The translations under genes and the position numbers were made by a program. This document shows, in pieces, positions 17,056 to 25,441 of a stretch of 64,000 bases of DNA. The DNA lies in the NCBI RefSeq assembly GCF_001746415.1, contig NZ_MEHJ01000001.1, forward strand, positions 5,524,501-5,588,500. Reading direction: 5' to 3'. The notes beneath the pieces were generated by a model. That model searched no databases and was not told where the DNA came from. It saw only the letters and a list, made by a program, of their open reading frames with translations. Each line of letters starts with the position of its first letter. Within the stretch, counting starts at the first letter, position 1. This stretch comes from Streptomyces agglomeratus (GTDB taxonomy: Bacteria > Actinomycetota > Actinomycetes > Streptomycetales > Streptomycetaceae).

Positions 17056-18252
17056 GTGAGCACGAAGGCGTACGTCGTCGGTGTCGGGATGACGAAGTTC
17101 GAGAAGCCCGAGAGCCGTGACTGGCAGTACTGGGACATGGCGAAGGAGGCCGGCGGCGCGGCCCTGGCCGACGCCGGGATCACGTACGACGAGGTCCAGC
17201 AGGTGGTCGCCGGGTACTGCTTCCAGCCGTCGACCGCCGGCCAGCGGGCGGCGTACGGACTGGGGCTGACCGGCGTCCCCGTCTACAACGTCAACAACAA
17301 CTGCGCGACGGGCTCGACCGCGCTGATGACGGCGCGGCAGTTCGTCGGGGGCGGCGTCAGCGACTGCGTGCTGGCGCTGGGCTTCGAGAAGATGAAGCGG
17401 GGGGCGCTGGGCGGCGGCTCGGACGGCGGCGACTTCGCCACCTCGCCCGTCGCCCGTCACTACGGTGTGATGGCCGCCGCCCACGGCTTCGAGATGACGC
17501 CGCCCACCGCGCAGATCTTCGGCAACGCGGCGCGCGAGCACATGGAGCGGTACGGCACGACCGAGGCGCAGCTCGCGGCGGTCGCGGCCAAGAACCACCG
17601 GCACTCGGCGGACAATCCGAACGCCCAGTTCCAGGACGTGTGGACGGTGGAGGAGATCCTCGCCGCCAAGACCATCCACCGGCCGCTCACCAGGCTCCAG
17701 TGCTCCCCGACGTCCGACGGGGCCGCCGCCGCGCTCGTGGTGTCCGAGCGCTTCCTGGTCCGGCACGGCCTGCACGACAGGGCCGTCGAGATCGTCGCGC
17801 AGGCGATGACGACCGACACCGAGGAGTCCTTCGCGTCCGGTTCCTGCATCGACGTCGTCGGCCGGCCGATGTCGCGGGCCGCCGCGCTCCAGGTGTACCG
17901 GGCGTCCGGCCTCGGCATCGAGGACGTCGACGTGGTCGAGCTGCACGACTGCTTCTCCGTCAACGAGCTGCTGACGTACGAGGCGCTGGGCATGTGCCGG
18001 GAGGGCGAGTCCGGCAAGCTCGTGGAGAGCGGCGCGACGACGTACGGGGGCCGCTGGGTCGTCAACCCCTCCGGCGGACTGATCTCCAAGGGGCACCCCC
18101 TGGGGGCGACCGGCCTCGCGCAGGCGGCGGAGCTGACCTGGCAGCTGCGGGGCGAGGCGGGGGCCCGGCAGGTCGAGGGCGCGCGGGTGGGGCTGGCGCA
18201 CAACATCGGGCTGGGCGGGGCGGCGGTGGTGACGCTGCTGCGGGGAGCGTGA
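17056..18252 (+). CDS. SCP-x type thiolase / lipid-transfer protein (Ltp1-like)
   Basis: A 398-residue thiolase-fold protein starting [15 protein letters not shown]. The nucleophile region is [18 protein letters not shown] with the conserved Cys. The later motifs are [19 protein letters not shown] and [20 protein letters not shown] (His) and [11 protein letters not shown]. This is the SCP-x/lipid-transfer thiolase subgroup, close to mycobacterial Ltp1 as I recall it. It probably carries out thiolytic or retro-aldol cleavage of branched or steroidal acyl-CoA chains. GTG start at 17056 after GAGGGGAG. Co-transcribed with the fused dehydrogenase, and so under the KstR-type operator. Confidence 0.87.
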   Translation: MSTKAYVVGVGMTKFEKPESRDWQYWDMAKEAGGAALADAGITYDEVQQVVAGYCFQPSTAGQRAAYGLGLTGVPVYNVNNNCATGSTALMTARQFVGGGVSDCVLALGFEKMKRGALGGGSDGGDFATSPVARHYGVMAAAHGFEMTPPTAQIFGNAAREHMERYGTTEAQLAAVAAKNHRHSADNPNAQFQDVWTVEEILAAKTIHRPLTRLQCSPTSDGAAAALVVSERFLVRHGLHDRAVEIVAQAMTTDTEESFASGSCIDVVGRPMSRAAALQVYRASGLGIEDVDVVELHDCFSVNELLTYEALGMCREGESGKLVESGATTYGGRWVVNPSGGLISKGHPLGATGLAQAAELTWQLRGEAGARQVEGARVGLAHNIGLGGAAVVTLLRGA

Positions 18253-18318
18253 GGCCCGGGCCGTGGGAGAATTCCGGCGGGCCGGCAGCGAGCCGGACCC
18301 TTGAAAGGGCGTCATCAC

Positions 18319-18480
18319 ATGGCAGCGGGTTTCTCGGAGTGGAAAGTAAACCGGCGGTACGCGGCGAATGATCGTGTCGCCTACCTGGGCAAGCAGTACC
18401 GCTGCCTGGTGGCGCACACGTCGAATTCCGCGTCCAATCCGAAGACGACCGTCAAGACGTGGCGTAAGGACACCGACTAG
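18319..18480 (+). CDS. orphan 53-residue CBM5/12-like miniprotein
   Basis: A 53-residue open frame, ATG at 18319 to TAG at 18480. It reads as a lone carbohydrate-binding module of the family 5/12 (chitin-binding) type: an initial aromatic SEWKVNRRYAANDRVAYLGK, then QYRCLVAHTSNSASNPKT, then a tryptophan near the end (TWRKD). The family pattern is W..xxxYxxGDxVxYxGxxYxCxxxHTS..xxP......W, and every main aromatic is present. No signal peptide, so as written it would be cytoplasmic; it may be exported otherwise or act as a non-secreted module. It follows the thiolase gene by 66 bases and precedes the exporter gene. Codon use is normal for the window. Confidence 0.72.
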   Translation: MAAGFSEWKVNRRYAANDRVAYLGKQYRCLVAHTSNSASNPKTTVKTWRKDTD

Positions 18481-18561
18481 GACCGCGCCGCGCGTGGAGG
18501 TGTGCCCGGAGGCGTCCGTGCGCCCCCACGCGGATGTACGGGGCACATTGTTGCTGCGAGC

Positions 18562-20001
18562 ATGACAGCCATGGTCCAAGCCTCCTCTTCCTCCGCCAAG
18601 ATCCGGATACCCGCCGCCCGTAAGCCGTCCCGCACGTGGGTCGTCGTACTCGCCGCCTGCGCGGGCCAGTTCCTCGTGGTCCTCGACGTGTCCGTCGTCA
18701 ATGTCGCGCTGCCTTCCATGCGCGCCGACCTCGGGCTCAGCGCGATCGGCCTGCAATGGGTGGTCAACGCCTACTCGATCGCCTTCGCCGGCTTCATGCT
18801 GCTCGGCGGGCGGGCCGCCGACCTGTTCGGCCGCAAGCGGACCTTCCTGACCGGGCTCGGACTGTTCACCGCCGCGTCCCTCGCGGGCGGGCTCGCCCAG
18901 GAGGACTGGCAGCTGCTGGCCGCCCGCGCCGTACAGGGGCTGGGCGCGGCGGTGCTCGCTCCCGCGACGCTCACCATCCTCACCTCGGCCGTCCCCGAAG
19001 GGCCCGCCAGGACGCGTGCCATCGGGACGTGGTCGGCCGTCGGCGCGGGCGGCGGTGCGGCGGGCGGGCTCGTCGGCGGCGCCCTGACGGACGCGCTGTC
19101 CTGGCGCTGGGTCCTGCTGATCAACGTCCCGGTCGGCGCGCTGGTGCTCGCGGCCGCCGCCCTGTGGCTCGCCGAGAGCCATGCCAGGGACGGCCGGCGG
19201 CTCGACCTGCCCGGCGCGCTGCTGGTCACCGCCGGGCTCGCGACCCTCGCGTACGGGATCGTGCAGACGGAGGCGGAGGGCTGGACGGCTGCGGCCACCC
19301 TCGTGCCCCTGGCCGCGGGACTCGCGCTCCTCGGCGTCTTCGTGGCGGTGGAGGCGCGGACGAAGGCGCCGCTGATGCCGCTGAAGTTCTTCCGGGTCCG
19401 GGCCGTCTCGGCGGCCAACGCCGCGATGTTCGTGAACGGCTCCGCGCTGTTCTGCATGTGGTTCTTCATGACGCTGTACGTACAGAACGTCCTGGGCTAC
19501 ACCCCGCTCGGCGCCGGGTTCGCCCTGGTGCCCAGCTCGCTGGCCATCGTGCTCGGCTCCAAGCTCGCCCCGCGCCTCATGGCCGGGGCCGGTGCGCGCC
19601 GGGTCGCGATCACCGGCACGCTGGTGGCGGCCGGCGGTATGGCGTGGCAGTCCACGATGGGCGCCGGAGGGTCGTACCTCACCGCCGTCCTCGGGCCCGG
19701 CATCGTGATGATGGTCGGCGCGGGACTCGCGTCGACCCCGCTCGCCTCCCTCGCGACATCCGGCGGCGGGGCGGGCGACGCCGGACTGCTGTCCGGGCTC
19801 ATCAACACCTCGCGCACGATGGGCGGCGCGCTGGGCCTCGCGGTGCTGTCGACGGTCGCGGCCTCGCGGACGGCGGGCGACGCCACCCCGGAGGCGCTGA
19901 CGGCCGGCTACGCCCTCGCCTTCAGGGTCGGGGCGGGCGCACTGCTCGCGGGAGCGGTGCTGATGCTGGTCTGGCTGCCGCGCCGTACGCAGCGGACGTA
20001 A
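18562..20001 (+). CDS. DHA2-family MFS exporter (EmrB/QacA type, 14 TM)
   Basis: A 479-residue proton-coupled drug efflux protein. The first helix begins VVVLAACAGQFLVVLDVSVVNVALP, motif D of the DHA2 family (LDxTVVNVALP). Loop 2-3 contains GGRAADLFGRKRTF, motif A, and helix 5 has SWRWVLLINVPVG. About 14 hydrophobic segments fit the DHA2 group. The ATG at 18562 or the in-frame ATG at 18571 may be used. Substrate unknown. It is convergent with a truncated response regulator gene, 12 bases apart. Confidence 0.88.
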   Translation: MTAMVQASSSSAKIRIPAARKPSRTWVVVLAACAGQFLVVLDVSVVNVALPSMRADLGLSAIGLQWVVNAYSIAFAGFMLLGGRAADLFGRKRTFLTGLGLFTAASLAGGLAQEDWQLLAARAVQGLGAAVLAPATLTILTSAVPEGPARTRAIGTWSAVGAGGGAAGGLVGGALTDALSWRWVLLINVPVGALVLAAAALWLAESHARDGRRLDLPGALLVTAGLATLAYGIVQTEAEGWTAAATLVPLAAGLALLGVFVAVEARTKAPLMPLKFFRVRAVSAANAAMFVNGSALFCMWFFMTLYVQNVLGYTPLGAGFALVPSSLAIVLGSKLAPRLMAGAGARRVAITGTLVAAGGMAWQSTMGAGGSYLTAVLGPGIVMMVGAGLASTPLASLATSGGGAGDAGLLSGLINTSRTMGGALGLAVLSTVAASRTAGDATPEALTAGYALAFRVGAGALLAGAVLMLVWLPRRTQRT

Positions 20002-20013
20002 GGCGGGCACGCC

Positions 20014-20451
20014 TCACTCGCGGGCGGTGAGCGGGCCAGGGCCCGGACCGGCGTCGGCGGCGGCGAGGGCCGGGTCGACGACGGTCTCGCCGGTCAGCAC
20101 CCGGCGGATCGTCGCGGCCAGGTCCCGCACCGGGCCGTCCTTGACCAGCAGGCCCGCCGCCCCCGCCTCCCGCGCCCGCCGCAGGTAGCCGGGCCGTGCG
20201 AACGTGGTGAGGATGACGACCCGGCAGTCCGGCGCCTCGTCGCGCAGCAGCGCCGCGGCGTCGAGGCCGCTGAGGCCGGGGAGCTCGATGTCCAGGAGCG
20301 CCACGTCGGGGCGCGAGACCAGGGCGGCGTCCACGATCTCGTCGCCCGCCGCGACCTGGGCGACGACCTCGATGTCCGCCTCCAGGCCGAGCAGCCGGGC
20401 GAGAGCCCCGCGCGTCATGCCCGGGTCCTCGGCGAGGAGAACTCTGATCAC
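20014..20451 (-). CDS. truncated NarL-family response regulator, receiver only
   Basis: A 145-residue receiver domain: IRVLLAEDPGMTRGALARLL at the start, phosphoacceptor Asp in VALLDIELPGLSG, VVILTTFARPGYLRRAREAGA, and the Lys in LLVKDGP. The last residues are GPLTARE and then TGA. In this family LTxRE is the first turn of the LuxR/GerE HTH, so the gene stops exactly where the DNA-binding domain should begin, giving an isolated receiver of ~145 instead of ~200-220 residues. The missing HTH is not seen downstream, where the MFS gene ends 12 bases away. No sensor kinase is adjacent. Probably a 3' deletion remnant, though a receiver-only modulator is possible. Confidence 0.82.
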   Translation of the reverse strand: MIRVLLAEDPGMTRGALARLLGLEADIEVVAQVAAGDEIVDAALVSRPDVALLDIELPGLSGLDAAALLRDEAPDCRVVILTTFARPGYLRRAREAGAAGLLVKDGPVRDLAATIRRVLTGETVVDPALAAADAGPGPGPLTARE

Positions 20452-20684
20452 GGGTGGCTCCAGATTCGAGGTCGGGACCGGCGGGCCGGTCGGAGCCTAT
20501 GCCCCGGACCGGGTCCGTGAGGCGTACACGCGCGAGACCGCACGCGTTCGGGTGAGCTGTCGAACCCGGTCCCGGCCCGGCGTCCCGCGCCCGCCCCCCG
20601 GAGCGCCGGAGTTCATCTGACGATGTGTCAGCACGGTGTCTTCACAACTGCCGGGGGGTGCGTTATACATAGGCCCCATCGGCC

Positions 20685-20698
20685 TAGAACGCGTTCTA
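20685..20698 (+). promoter_or_regulatory. KstR-type operator upstream of the MaoC operon
   Basis: TAGAACGCGTTCTA is a fully symmetrical match to TnnAACnnGTTnnA. The last TA begins TAGAAC (20697-20702), a possible -10 box, followed by about 90 bases of leader to the MaoC gene at 20797. It lies in the 345-base gap between the divergent truncated regulator and MaoC; nothing else was seen in that gap. Confidence 0.8.
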
Positions 20699-20796
20699 GA
20701 ACGGGCGGTCCGCGGCCGGTCCCGTACGACCTCGGTGCGACCGACGGTGCGGACGGCCGCACCGAGGTCTTCCATCCATCAAGGAGCAGCATCCCC

Positions 20797-21651
20797 ATGC
20801 CCATCGATGCCGCAAAGGCCGTCGCCGCCGAACCCCGCAGCGCCGAGATCGCCTGGGACCACAAGGACGTCCAGCTCTACCACCTCGGCCTCGGCGCCGG
20901 CACCCCCGCCACCGACCCCGGCGAACTGCGCTACACCCTCGAATCCCGCCTGCACGTCCTGCCGAGCTTCGCCACCGTCGCGGGCGCCGGCATGGCGATG
21001 GCCGGCGGACTCTCCGCGCCCGGCATCGAGGTGGACCTCGCCCACGTCCTGCACGGCGGCCAGAGCATCGAGCTGCACCGGCCGATCCCGGTCCGGGGCG
21101 AGGCGGTGCAGACGTCCAGGGTCCAGGCGGTGTACGACAAGGGGAAGGCGGCGGTCATCGTGCTGCGCTCCGAGACCGCCGACGCCGACGGGCCGCTGTG
21201 GACCAGCGACACCCAGATCTTCGTACGCGGCGAAGGCGGCTTCGGCGGCGAGCGCGGCCCCTCCGCCCGCACCGAACAGCCGACCCGCGCGCCGGACACC
21301 GAGGAGCTGCGGCAGGTACGGGAGGACCAGGCCCTGCTCTACCGCCTCTCCGGCGACTGGAACCCGCTGCACGCCGACCCGGACTTCGCGAAGCTCGCCG
21401 GTTTCGACCGGCCGATCCTGCACGGCCTGTGCTCGTACGGCATGACGCTCAAGGCCGTCGTCGACACGGTGCTCGGCGGCGACGTCACGCGCGTCGGCGC
21501 GTACAGCACCCGCTTCGCCGGGGTCGTCTTCCCCGGCGAGACCCTGCGCCTGCGGATGTGGAAGTCGCCGGGGCGCGTCCAGGTGTCGGTCACCGCCGTG
21601 GAGCGGGACGACGCGCCGGTACTGGCCGACACCACCGTCGTACACACCTGA
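20797..21651 (+). CDS. MaoC-type enoyl-CoA hydratase (Hsd4B/Rv3538-like)
   Basis: A 284-residue double hot-dog hydratase. The N-terminal half binds acyl-CoA (DVQLYHLGLGAGTPATDP, VLPSFATVAG); the C-terminal half holds the hydratase 2 motif, LYRLSGDWNPLHADPDFAKLAGFDRPILHGLCSYG, with the catalytic Asp and His. This arrangement and sequence resemble mycobacterial Rv3538, the hydratase of steroid side-chain beta-oxidation. It adds water to trans-2-enoyl-CoA to give (R)-3-hydroxyacyl-CoA, the substrate of the SDR two genes on. ATG at 20797 with AAGGAG 8-14 bases ahead. First gene of an operon under the KstR-type operator. Confidence 0.88.
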   Translation: MPIDAAKAVAAEPRSAEIAWDHKDVQLYHLGLGAGTPATDPGELRYTLESRLHVLPSFATVAGAGMAMAGGLSAPGIEVDLAHVLHGGQSIELHRPIPVRGEAVQTSRVQAVYDKGKAAVIVLRSETADADGPLWTSDTQIFVRGEGGFGGERGPSARTEQPTRAPDTEELRQVREDQALLYRLSGDWNPLHADPDFAKLAGFDRPILHGLCSYGMTLKAVVDTVLGGDVTRVGAYSTRFAGVVFPGETLRLRMWKSPGRVQVSVTAVERDDAPVLADTTVVHT

Positions 21652-21678
21652 CCTGAACTTCGTGAAGGGAGCCGTACC

Positions 21679-22755
21679 GTGCGCGCAGCCGTACTGCACG
21701 AGATAGGGCAGGACAAGCTCGAAGTCCTCGACGACGTCGAGGCGGTGGGCTTCGGGCCCGGCAAGGTCAAGATCCGCGTCCGGGCCACCGGCCTGTGCCA
21801 CTCCGACCTCTCCGCGATGAGCGGCGTACTGCCGCAGCCCGCGCCCTTCGTCCCCGGACACGAAGGCGCGGGCGAGGTCGTCGACGTGGGCGACGGCGTC
21901 ACCACGCTGAGCCGGGGCGACCGGGTCCTCGTCTGCTGGCTGCCCGCGTGCGGCGCCTGCCCGTCGTGCCGGCGCGGCCAGACGCACCTGTGCCTGGCCG
22001 GGCTCATGAACGCGGGCACGCCCAACTTCAAGCGCCCCGGCGGTGACGTCTTCGGCTTCGCCGGGACCGGCACCTTCACCGAGGAGGTCGTGGTCGACGC
22101 GGGCTGCGCCGTCCCGATACCCGACGACCTGCCGTACGAGATCGCCGCGCTGATCGGCTGCGGCGTGACGACGGGCCTGGGCGCGGCCATCAACACCGCG
22201 CGCGTGGAGGCCGGCTCGTCGGTCGCGGTCATCGGCTGCGGCGGCGTCGGCATCTCCGCGATCCAGGGCGCGCGGGTCCAGGGCGCGGCCCAGATCGTCG
22301 CCGTCGACCCGGTCGCCTCCCGGCGCGAGTCGGCGCTGAGGTTCGGAGCCACGGAAGCGGTCTCGCCGGACGGACTCGCCGACGCCAGGCAGCGCGTCAC
22401 CGCGGGCGAGGGCTTCGACTACGTCTTCGAGGTCGTCGGCCGGTCGGCCACGGCCCGGACCGCGTACGAGACGACGCGGCGCGGCGGCACCCTGTGCGTC
22501 GTGGGCGCGGGGGCGATGGACGACTTCTTCCAGCTCAACATGTTCGAGCTGTTCTTCGACGAGAAGCGGATACTGCCGTCCATGTACGGGGGCGGTGACG
22601 TTCTGAGGTCGTACGAGCGGGCCATCGCGCTGTGGCGCGCCGGCCGGATCGACCTGGAGGGCCTGATCACCCACCGGGTGCGGCTGGAAGGGATCAACGA
22701 CGCCCTGGACCAGATGCGTACGGGCGAGGCCCTGCGCACGTGCATCGAGATCTGA
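21679..22755 (+). CDS. zinc-dependent alcohol dehydrogenase
   Basis: A 358-residue MDR-superfamily alcohol dehydrogenase. Catalytic zinc ligands: Cys in GLCHSDLSAMSG and His in FVPGHEGAGEVVDVG. Structural zinc: four cysteines in CGACPSCRRGQTHLC. NAD site: VAVIGCGGVGISAIQGARVQGA, with an Asp two strands on (IVAVDPV), so NAD preferred. Resembles mycobacterial AdhD-type enzymes found with steroid genes. Could oxidise an alcohol or an aldehyde of the acyl side chain. GTG start at 21679, 27 bases after the MaoC gene, 11 bases before the SDR gene. Confidence 0.88.
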   Translation: MRAAVLHEIGQDKLEVLDDVEAVGFGPGKVKIRVRATGLCHSDLSAMSGVLPQPAPFVPGHEGAGEVVDVGDGVTTLSRGDRVLVCWLPACGACPSCRRGQTHLCLAGLMNAGTPNFKRPGGDVFGFAGTGTFTEEVVVDAGCAVPIPDDLPYEIAALIGCGVTTGLGAAINTARVEAGSSVAVIGCGGVGISAIQGARVQGAAQIVAVDPVASRRESALRFGATEAVSPDGLADARQRVTAGEGFDYVFEVVGRSATARTAYETTRRGGTLCVVGAGAMDDFFQLNMFELFFDEKRILPSMYGGGDVLRSYERAIALWRAGRIDLEGLITHRVRLEGINDALDQMRTGEALRTCIEI

Positions 22756-22766
22756 GGGGGCGGCGG

Positions 22767-23723
22767 ATGTCACTGTCACCGGGAGCGCTGCCGCTCGACG
22801 GCCTGTGCGCGATCGTCACCGGCGCGGGCCGCGGGCTCGGCCGCGCCGAGGCCCTGGAACTGGCCCGGCTCGGCGCGAGCGTCGTCGTCAACGACTACGG
22901 GCAGCCGGGGCGCGACGGATCGGGCGAGGCGTCGGCGGCCCCGGCCGAGGAGGTGGCCGCGGAGATCCGGGCGGCCGGCGGCCGGGCGGTGGCCCACCTC
23001 GGCGACGTGGCGGACCACGAACAGGCGGGCGCGCTCGTCCGGCTGGCCGTCGACACGTACGGCAAGCTGGACATCCTGGTCAACAACGCCGGGATTCTGC
23101 GCGACCGGATGATCTTCTCGATGACCGAGGACGAGTGGGACTCGGTGATCCGCGTCCACCTCAAGGGCCACTTCAACACCACGCACTTCGCGGCGGCACA
23201 CTGGCGCGCCCGCTCCAAGGCGGCGGGCGCCCCGGTCTACGGCCGGATCGTCAACACGTCGTCGGAGGCGTTCCTGGCGGGCTCGGCAGGCCAGCCCAAC
23301 TACGCGGCGGCGAAAGGCGGGATCGTCGGGCTGACGACGTCCACGGCGCTGGCGCTGGGAAAGTACGGCGTGACGGCCAACGCGATCTGTCCGCGCGCGC
23401 GGACGAGGATGACCGCCGACGTGTTCGCGGGCTTCGCGGAGCCGGCCGGCGGCGAACTCGACGCGCTGGCCCCCGAGCACGTGTCCCCGCTGGTCGGCTA
23501 CCTGGCGTCGCCCGCCGCCGGGAAGGTCAACGGCCAGTTGCTCGTCGTGCACGGCGGCATGGTCGCGGTCATGGAACGCCCCAGGGTCGCGGCCAAGTTC
23601 GATACGGCGAAGGAGGCGTTCTCGTACGAGGAGCTGACGGAGCGGCTCGCGCCGTACTTCGACGACCGCCCCCCGAACGAGACCTTCGCCGCCACGGAGG
23701 TACTGGGCCTGAAGCGGGGATGA
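22767..23723 (+). CDS. SDR-family 3-hydroxyacyl-CoA dehydrogenase (Hsd4A-like)
   Basis: A 318-residue short-chain dehydrogenase. The cofactor motif is TGAGRGLGRAEALELARLGASVVVNDYG, where the Asp gives NAD preference. NNAG is in LVNNAGILRDRM, and the catalytic set is Ser in NTSSEAFLAG with YAAAKGG. The long SDR with the VVNDYG motif and the C-terminal tail (EAFSYEELTERLAPYFDDRPP) is that of the N-terminal domain of 17-beta-HSD type 4 (multifunctional enzyme 2) and of bacterial Hsd4A. It oxidises the 3-hydroxyacyl-CoA made by the MaoC hydratase. Third gene of the KstR-controlled operon. Confidence 0.87.
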   Translation: MSLSPGALPLDGLCAIVTGAGRGLGRAEALELARLGASVVVNDYGQPGRDGSGEASAAPAEEVAAEIRAAGGRAVAHLGDVADHEQAGALVRLAVDTYGKLDILVNNAGILRDRMIFSMTEDEWDSVIRVHLKGHFNTTHFAAAHWRARSKAAGAPVYGRIVNTSSEAFLAGSAGQPNYAAAKGGIVGLTTSTALALGKYGVTANAICPRARTRMTADVFAGFAEPAGGELDALAPEHVSPLVGYLASPAAGKVNGQLLVVHGGMVAVMERPRVAAKFDTAKEAFSYEELTERLAPYFDDRPPNETFAATEVLGLKRG

Positions 23724-23827
23724 GGGCGCCGGGGGGCTGCTCCCGCCCTCCCGCCGCCGATCGCCGCACGATCCGAAGTGGCCGGGGGCGGGCCGCGGCG
23801 GCCCGCCCCCGGCCGGGAACTCCGGTG

Positions 23828-23983
23828 CTACGCCCGGCGGTGGCGGCCCTGGGCCGGGGCGCTGGAGTCCTCCGTCGTGGCCGCACCCCCGCGGTGCTTG
23901 CCGGAGCGGTGGCCGGCGTCGTCCCGTTCGGCGGCCGAAGGCCGCGGTCGCGTCTGGGTCGTGTCGGTTCGGGCTTCAGACAT
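23828..23983 (-). CDS. putative small Arg/His-rich protein (51 residues)
   Basis: A 51-codon frame from ATG at 23983 to TAG at 23828. It begins MSEARTDTTQTRPRP, is strongly hydrophilic and basic, and ends GRHRRA; no domain, membrane segment or signal peptide. It lies in the 367-base gap between the SDR gene and the conserved gene at 24091, and codon bias (third-base G/C) suits translation. Conservation in other genomes would decide. Could be a chance frame. Confidence 0.5.
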   Translation of the reverse strand: MSEARTDTTQTRPRPSAAERDDAGHRSGKHRGGAATTEDSSAPAQGRHRRA

Positions 23984-24090
23984 GTTGGGAGATCCCCTGG
24001 AATCGCTGCGATCACTTTCAGTGGTGCAAGGCCCGCCCCGCCGTCACCACCGGCGTTCAGCCGCAACGACCGCGTAGCCCCGCACAAGAT

Positions 24091-25254
24091 CTAATCACGT
24101 GCTCCGCGCCCGGTCAGTGGCGCCTGCTGGAGCGGTACGGGCTTGCACACCACAGGAGTGTCAGGAGCCGCGGATGGTTCCCCACCTGCGCGTTCCACTT
24201 GTGCGGGTTCCGTGATCACCGCATCCGCGGGGGCCTCGATCCGAGCCACCCCGCACGGCACCGCCCCCGTCGCGTACGGCAGGCGCAGCACCCCCTCGGG
24301 CGTCCAGAGCCCCGCACCCGGCAACCACCCCTGCGGCGCCGGGAGGTGATGCAGCCGCCGCCCCGAGGGACGCCACACCCCCACCCAGCTCCCCGCCGTC
24401 CCGTCCACGCGCAGGGCCACCGCGCAGCTCTCCGGCGTCAGAACCTGCCCCGGCTGCACCGCGAACGGCGTCACCGTGAGACCGGCCGGGCCCAGGCACT
24501 CCGGGAAGCGCACCGGCCGCATGCTGCCCAGCACTCCCCACCCCAGGCGGTCGTGCCCCGGCGCGTCCGACCGGATCAGCAGCAGCCCGCTGTCCGGATC
24601 GGCCAGCAGCAGCCGGTCGTTGCTGCCCTCCGCGATCTGGAGCAGCGGCGTCACCTCCCCGCCCCGCTCCAGGTCGACCGCCACCGCCTTCGTCACCCCG
24701 TCGCTCTCCCGGTCCAGGGCGAGCATCCGTCCCGTACGGTCCAGCCAGACGCCTCCCGAGCAGCGCCCCGCGATCTCGGCGACGTACTCGGGCCCGAAGG
24801 CGCCGCCCGCCACCAGCCACACCGTCGTGGACCGTTCCCCGACGGACAGGGCGTACGCGCACGAGCCGTCCGGGGCAGGCGGCAACAGCTCCAGCCGCTC
24901 GCACTCGACCGCCCCCACCGGCAGCTCCCCGGTCCGCGGCCCCGTCGGATACAGCAGCGAGAAGGAGTGCCGCCCTTCGCCACCGCCGAAGGCGTGCGAG
25001 GCGCCGCCGTGGCGCCGGTGGATCAGCACCCGACCGTCCGTCAGCGGCAGGAGCCCGGTGTCCGGCTCCTCGGGCTGGTCGGCGGGCAGCGGTACGGCGT
25101 AGGGCTCGGGTCCGCCGAGCGTCCACCGCTCGGGGAACCGCGCGTCGCCCTCGCCCGCCAGCCGCGCGGCGTAGGAACCGTCGGCGGCGATCGTGAACAC
25201 CGCCTCGCGCACCGCGTCACCGTCGGCCGCGGTCTCGATGGCACAGGCCGTCAT
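24091..25254 (-). CDS. hypothetical protein, possible beta-propeller
   Basis: A 387-residue protein. The ATG at 25254 has GGAGG about 10 bases ahead. It lacks signal peptide or membrane segments. It is built of repeated strand-turn segments such as DGRVLIHRRHGG, DGSCAYALSVGERSTTVWLVAG, GGVWLDRTGRMLALDRESDG and DSGLLLIRSDAPGHDRLGW, which look like beta-propeller blades, but no named family is recognised. The C-terminal ~40 residues (EPAQVERAGGEPSAAPDTP) are probably disordered. Its function is unknown. The divergent neighbour is the iron-regulated siderophore-binding lipoprotein. Confidence 0.75.
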   Translation of the reverse strand: MTACAIETAADGDAVREAVFTIAADGSYAARLAGEGDARFPERWTLGGPEPYAVPLPADQPEEPDTGLLPLTDGRVLIHRRHGGASHAFGGGEGRHSFSLLYPTGPRTGELPVGAVECERLELLPPAPDGSCAYALSVGERSTTVWLVAGGAFGPEYVAEIAGRCSGGVWLDRTGRMLALDRESDGVTKAVAVDLERGGEVTPLLQIAEGSNDRLLLADPDSGLLLIRSDAPGHDRLGWGVLGSMRPVRFPECLGPAGLTVTPFAVQPGQVLTPESCAVALRVDGTAGSWVGVWRPSGRRLHHLPAPQGWLPGAGLWTPEGVLRLPYATGAVPCGVARIEAPADAVITEPAQVERAGGEPSAAPDTPVVCKPVPLQQAPLTGRGARD

Positions 25255-25400
25255 CAGGCCATCACCTCCGGCTGACGAAGCTAGTTTTCGCACTTCCTGC
25301 CGAACAACACGAGACCGCCCACTTCACACATAAGGGTGGCCATCGTCCGATTCCGCTGAGGTCGCGGGGGCCGGTGTGCTGGGAGATGTCCCCATGTCGA

Positions 25401-25419
25401 TAAAGTAAGGCGAACCTAA
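25401..25419 (+). promoter_or_regulatory. DmdR/IdeR-type iron box
   Basis: TAAAGTAAGGCGAACCTAA agrees at most positions with the actinobacterial iron box TTAGGTTAGGCTAACCTAA; the right arm is perfect. It lies 22 bases before the siderophore-binding protein gene, so expression should be repressed by iron-loaded DmdR. Confidence 0.85.
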
Positions 25420-25441
25420 CCGCCCCTGTCAGGAGCTCTTG

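Noticed and set aside
14364..17183. A 939-codon open frame on the minus strand covering the acyl-CoA dehydrogenase gene
   Set aside because: It is a high-GC shadow of the plus-strand gene. Only its last 109 codons (signal-peptide protein, 14364-14693) make sense.
16999..20010. A 1003-codon minus-strand frame
   Set aside because: Arg/Gly/Glu/His-rich shadow lying opposite the thiolase and MFS genes; no domain, and the sense genes are well supported.
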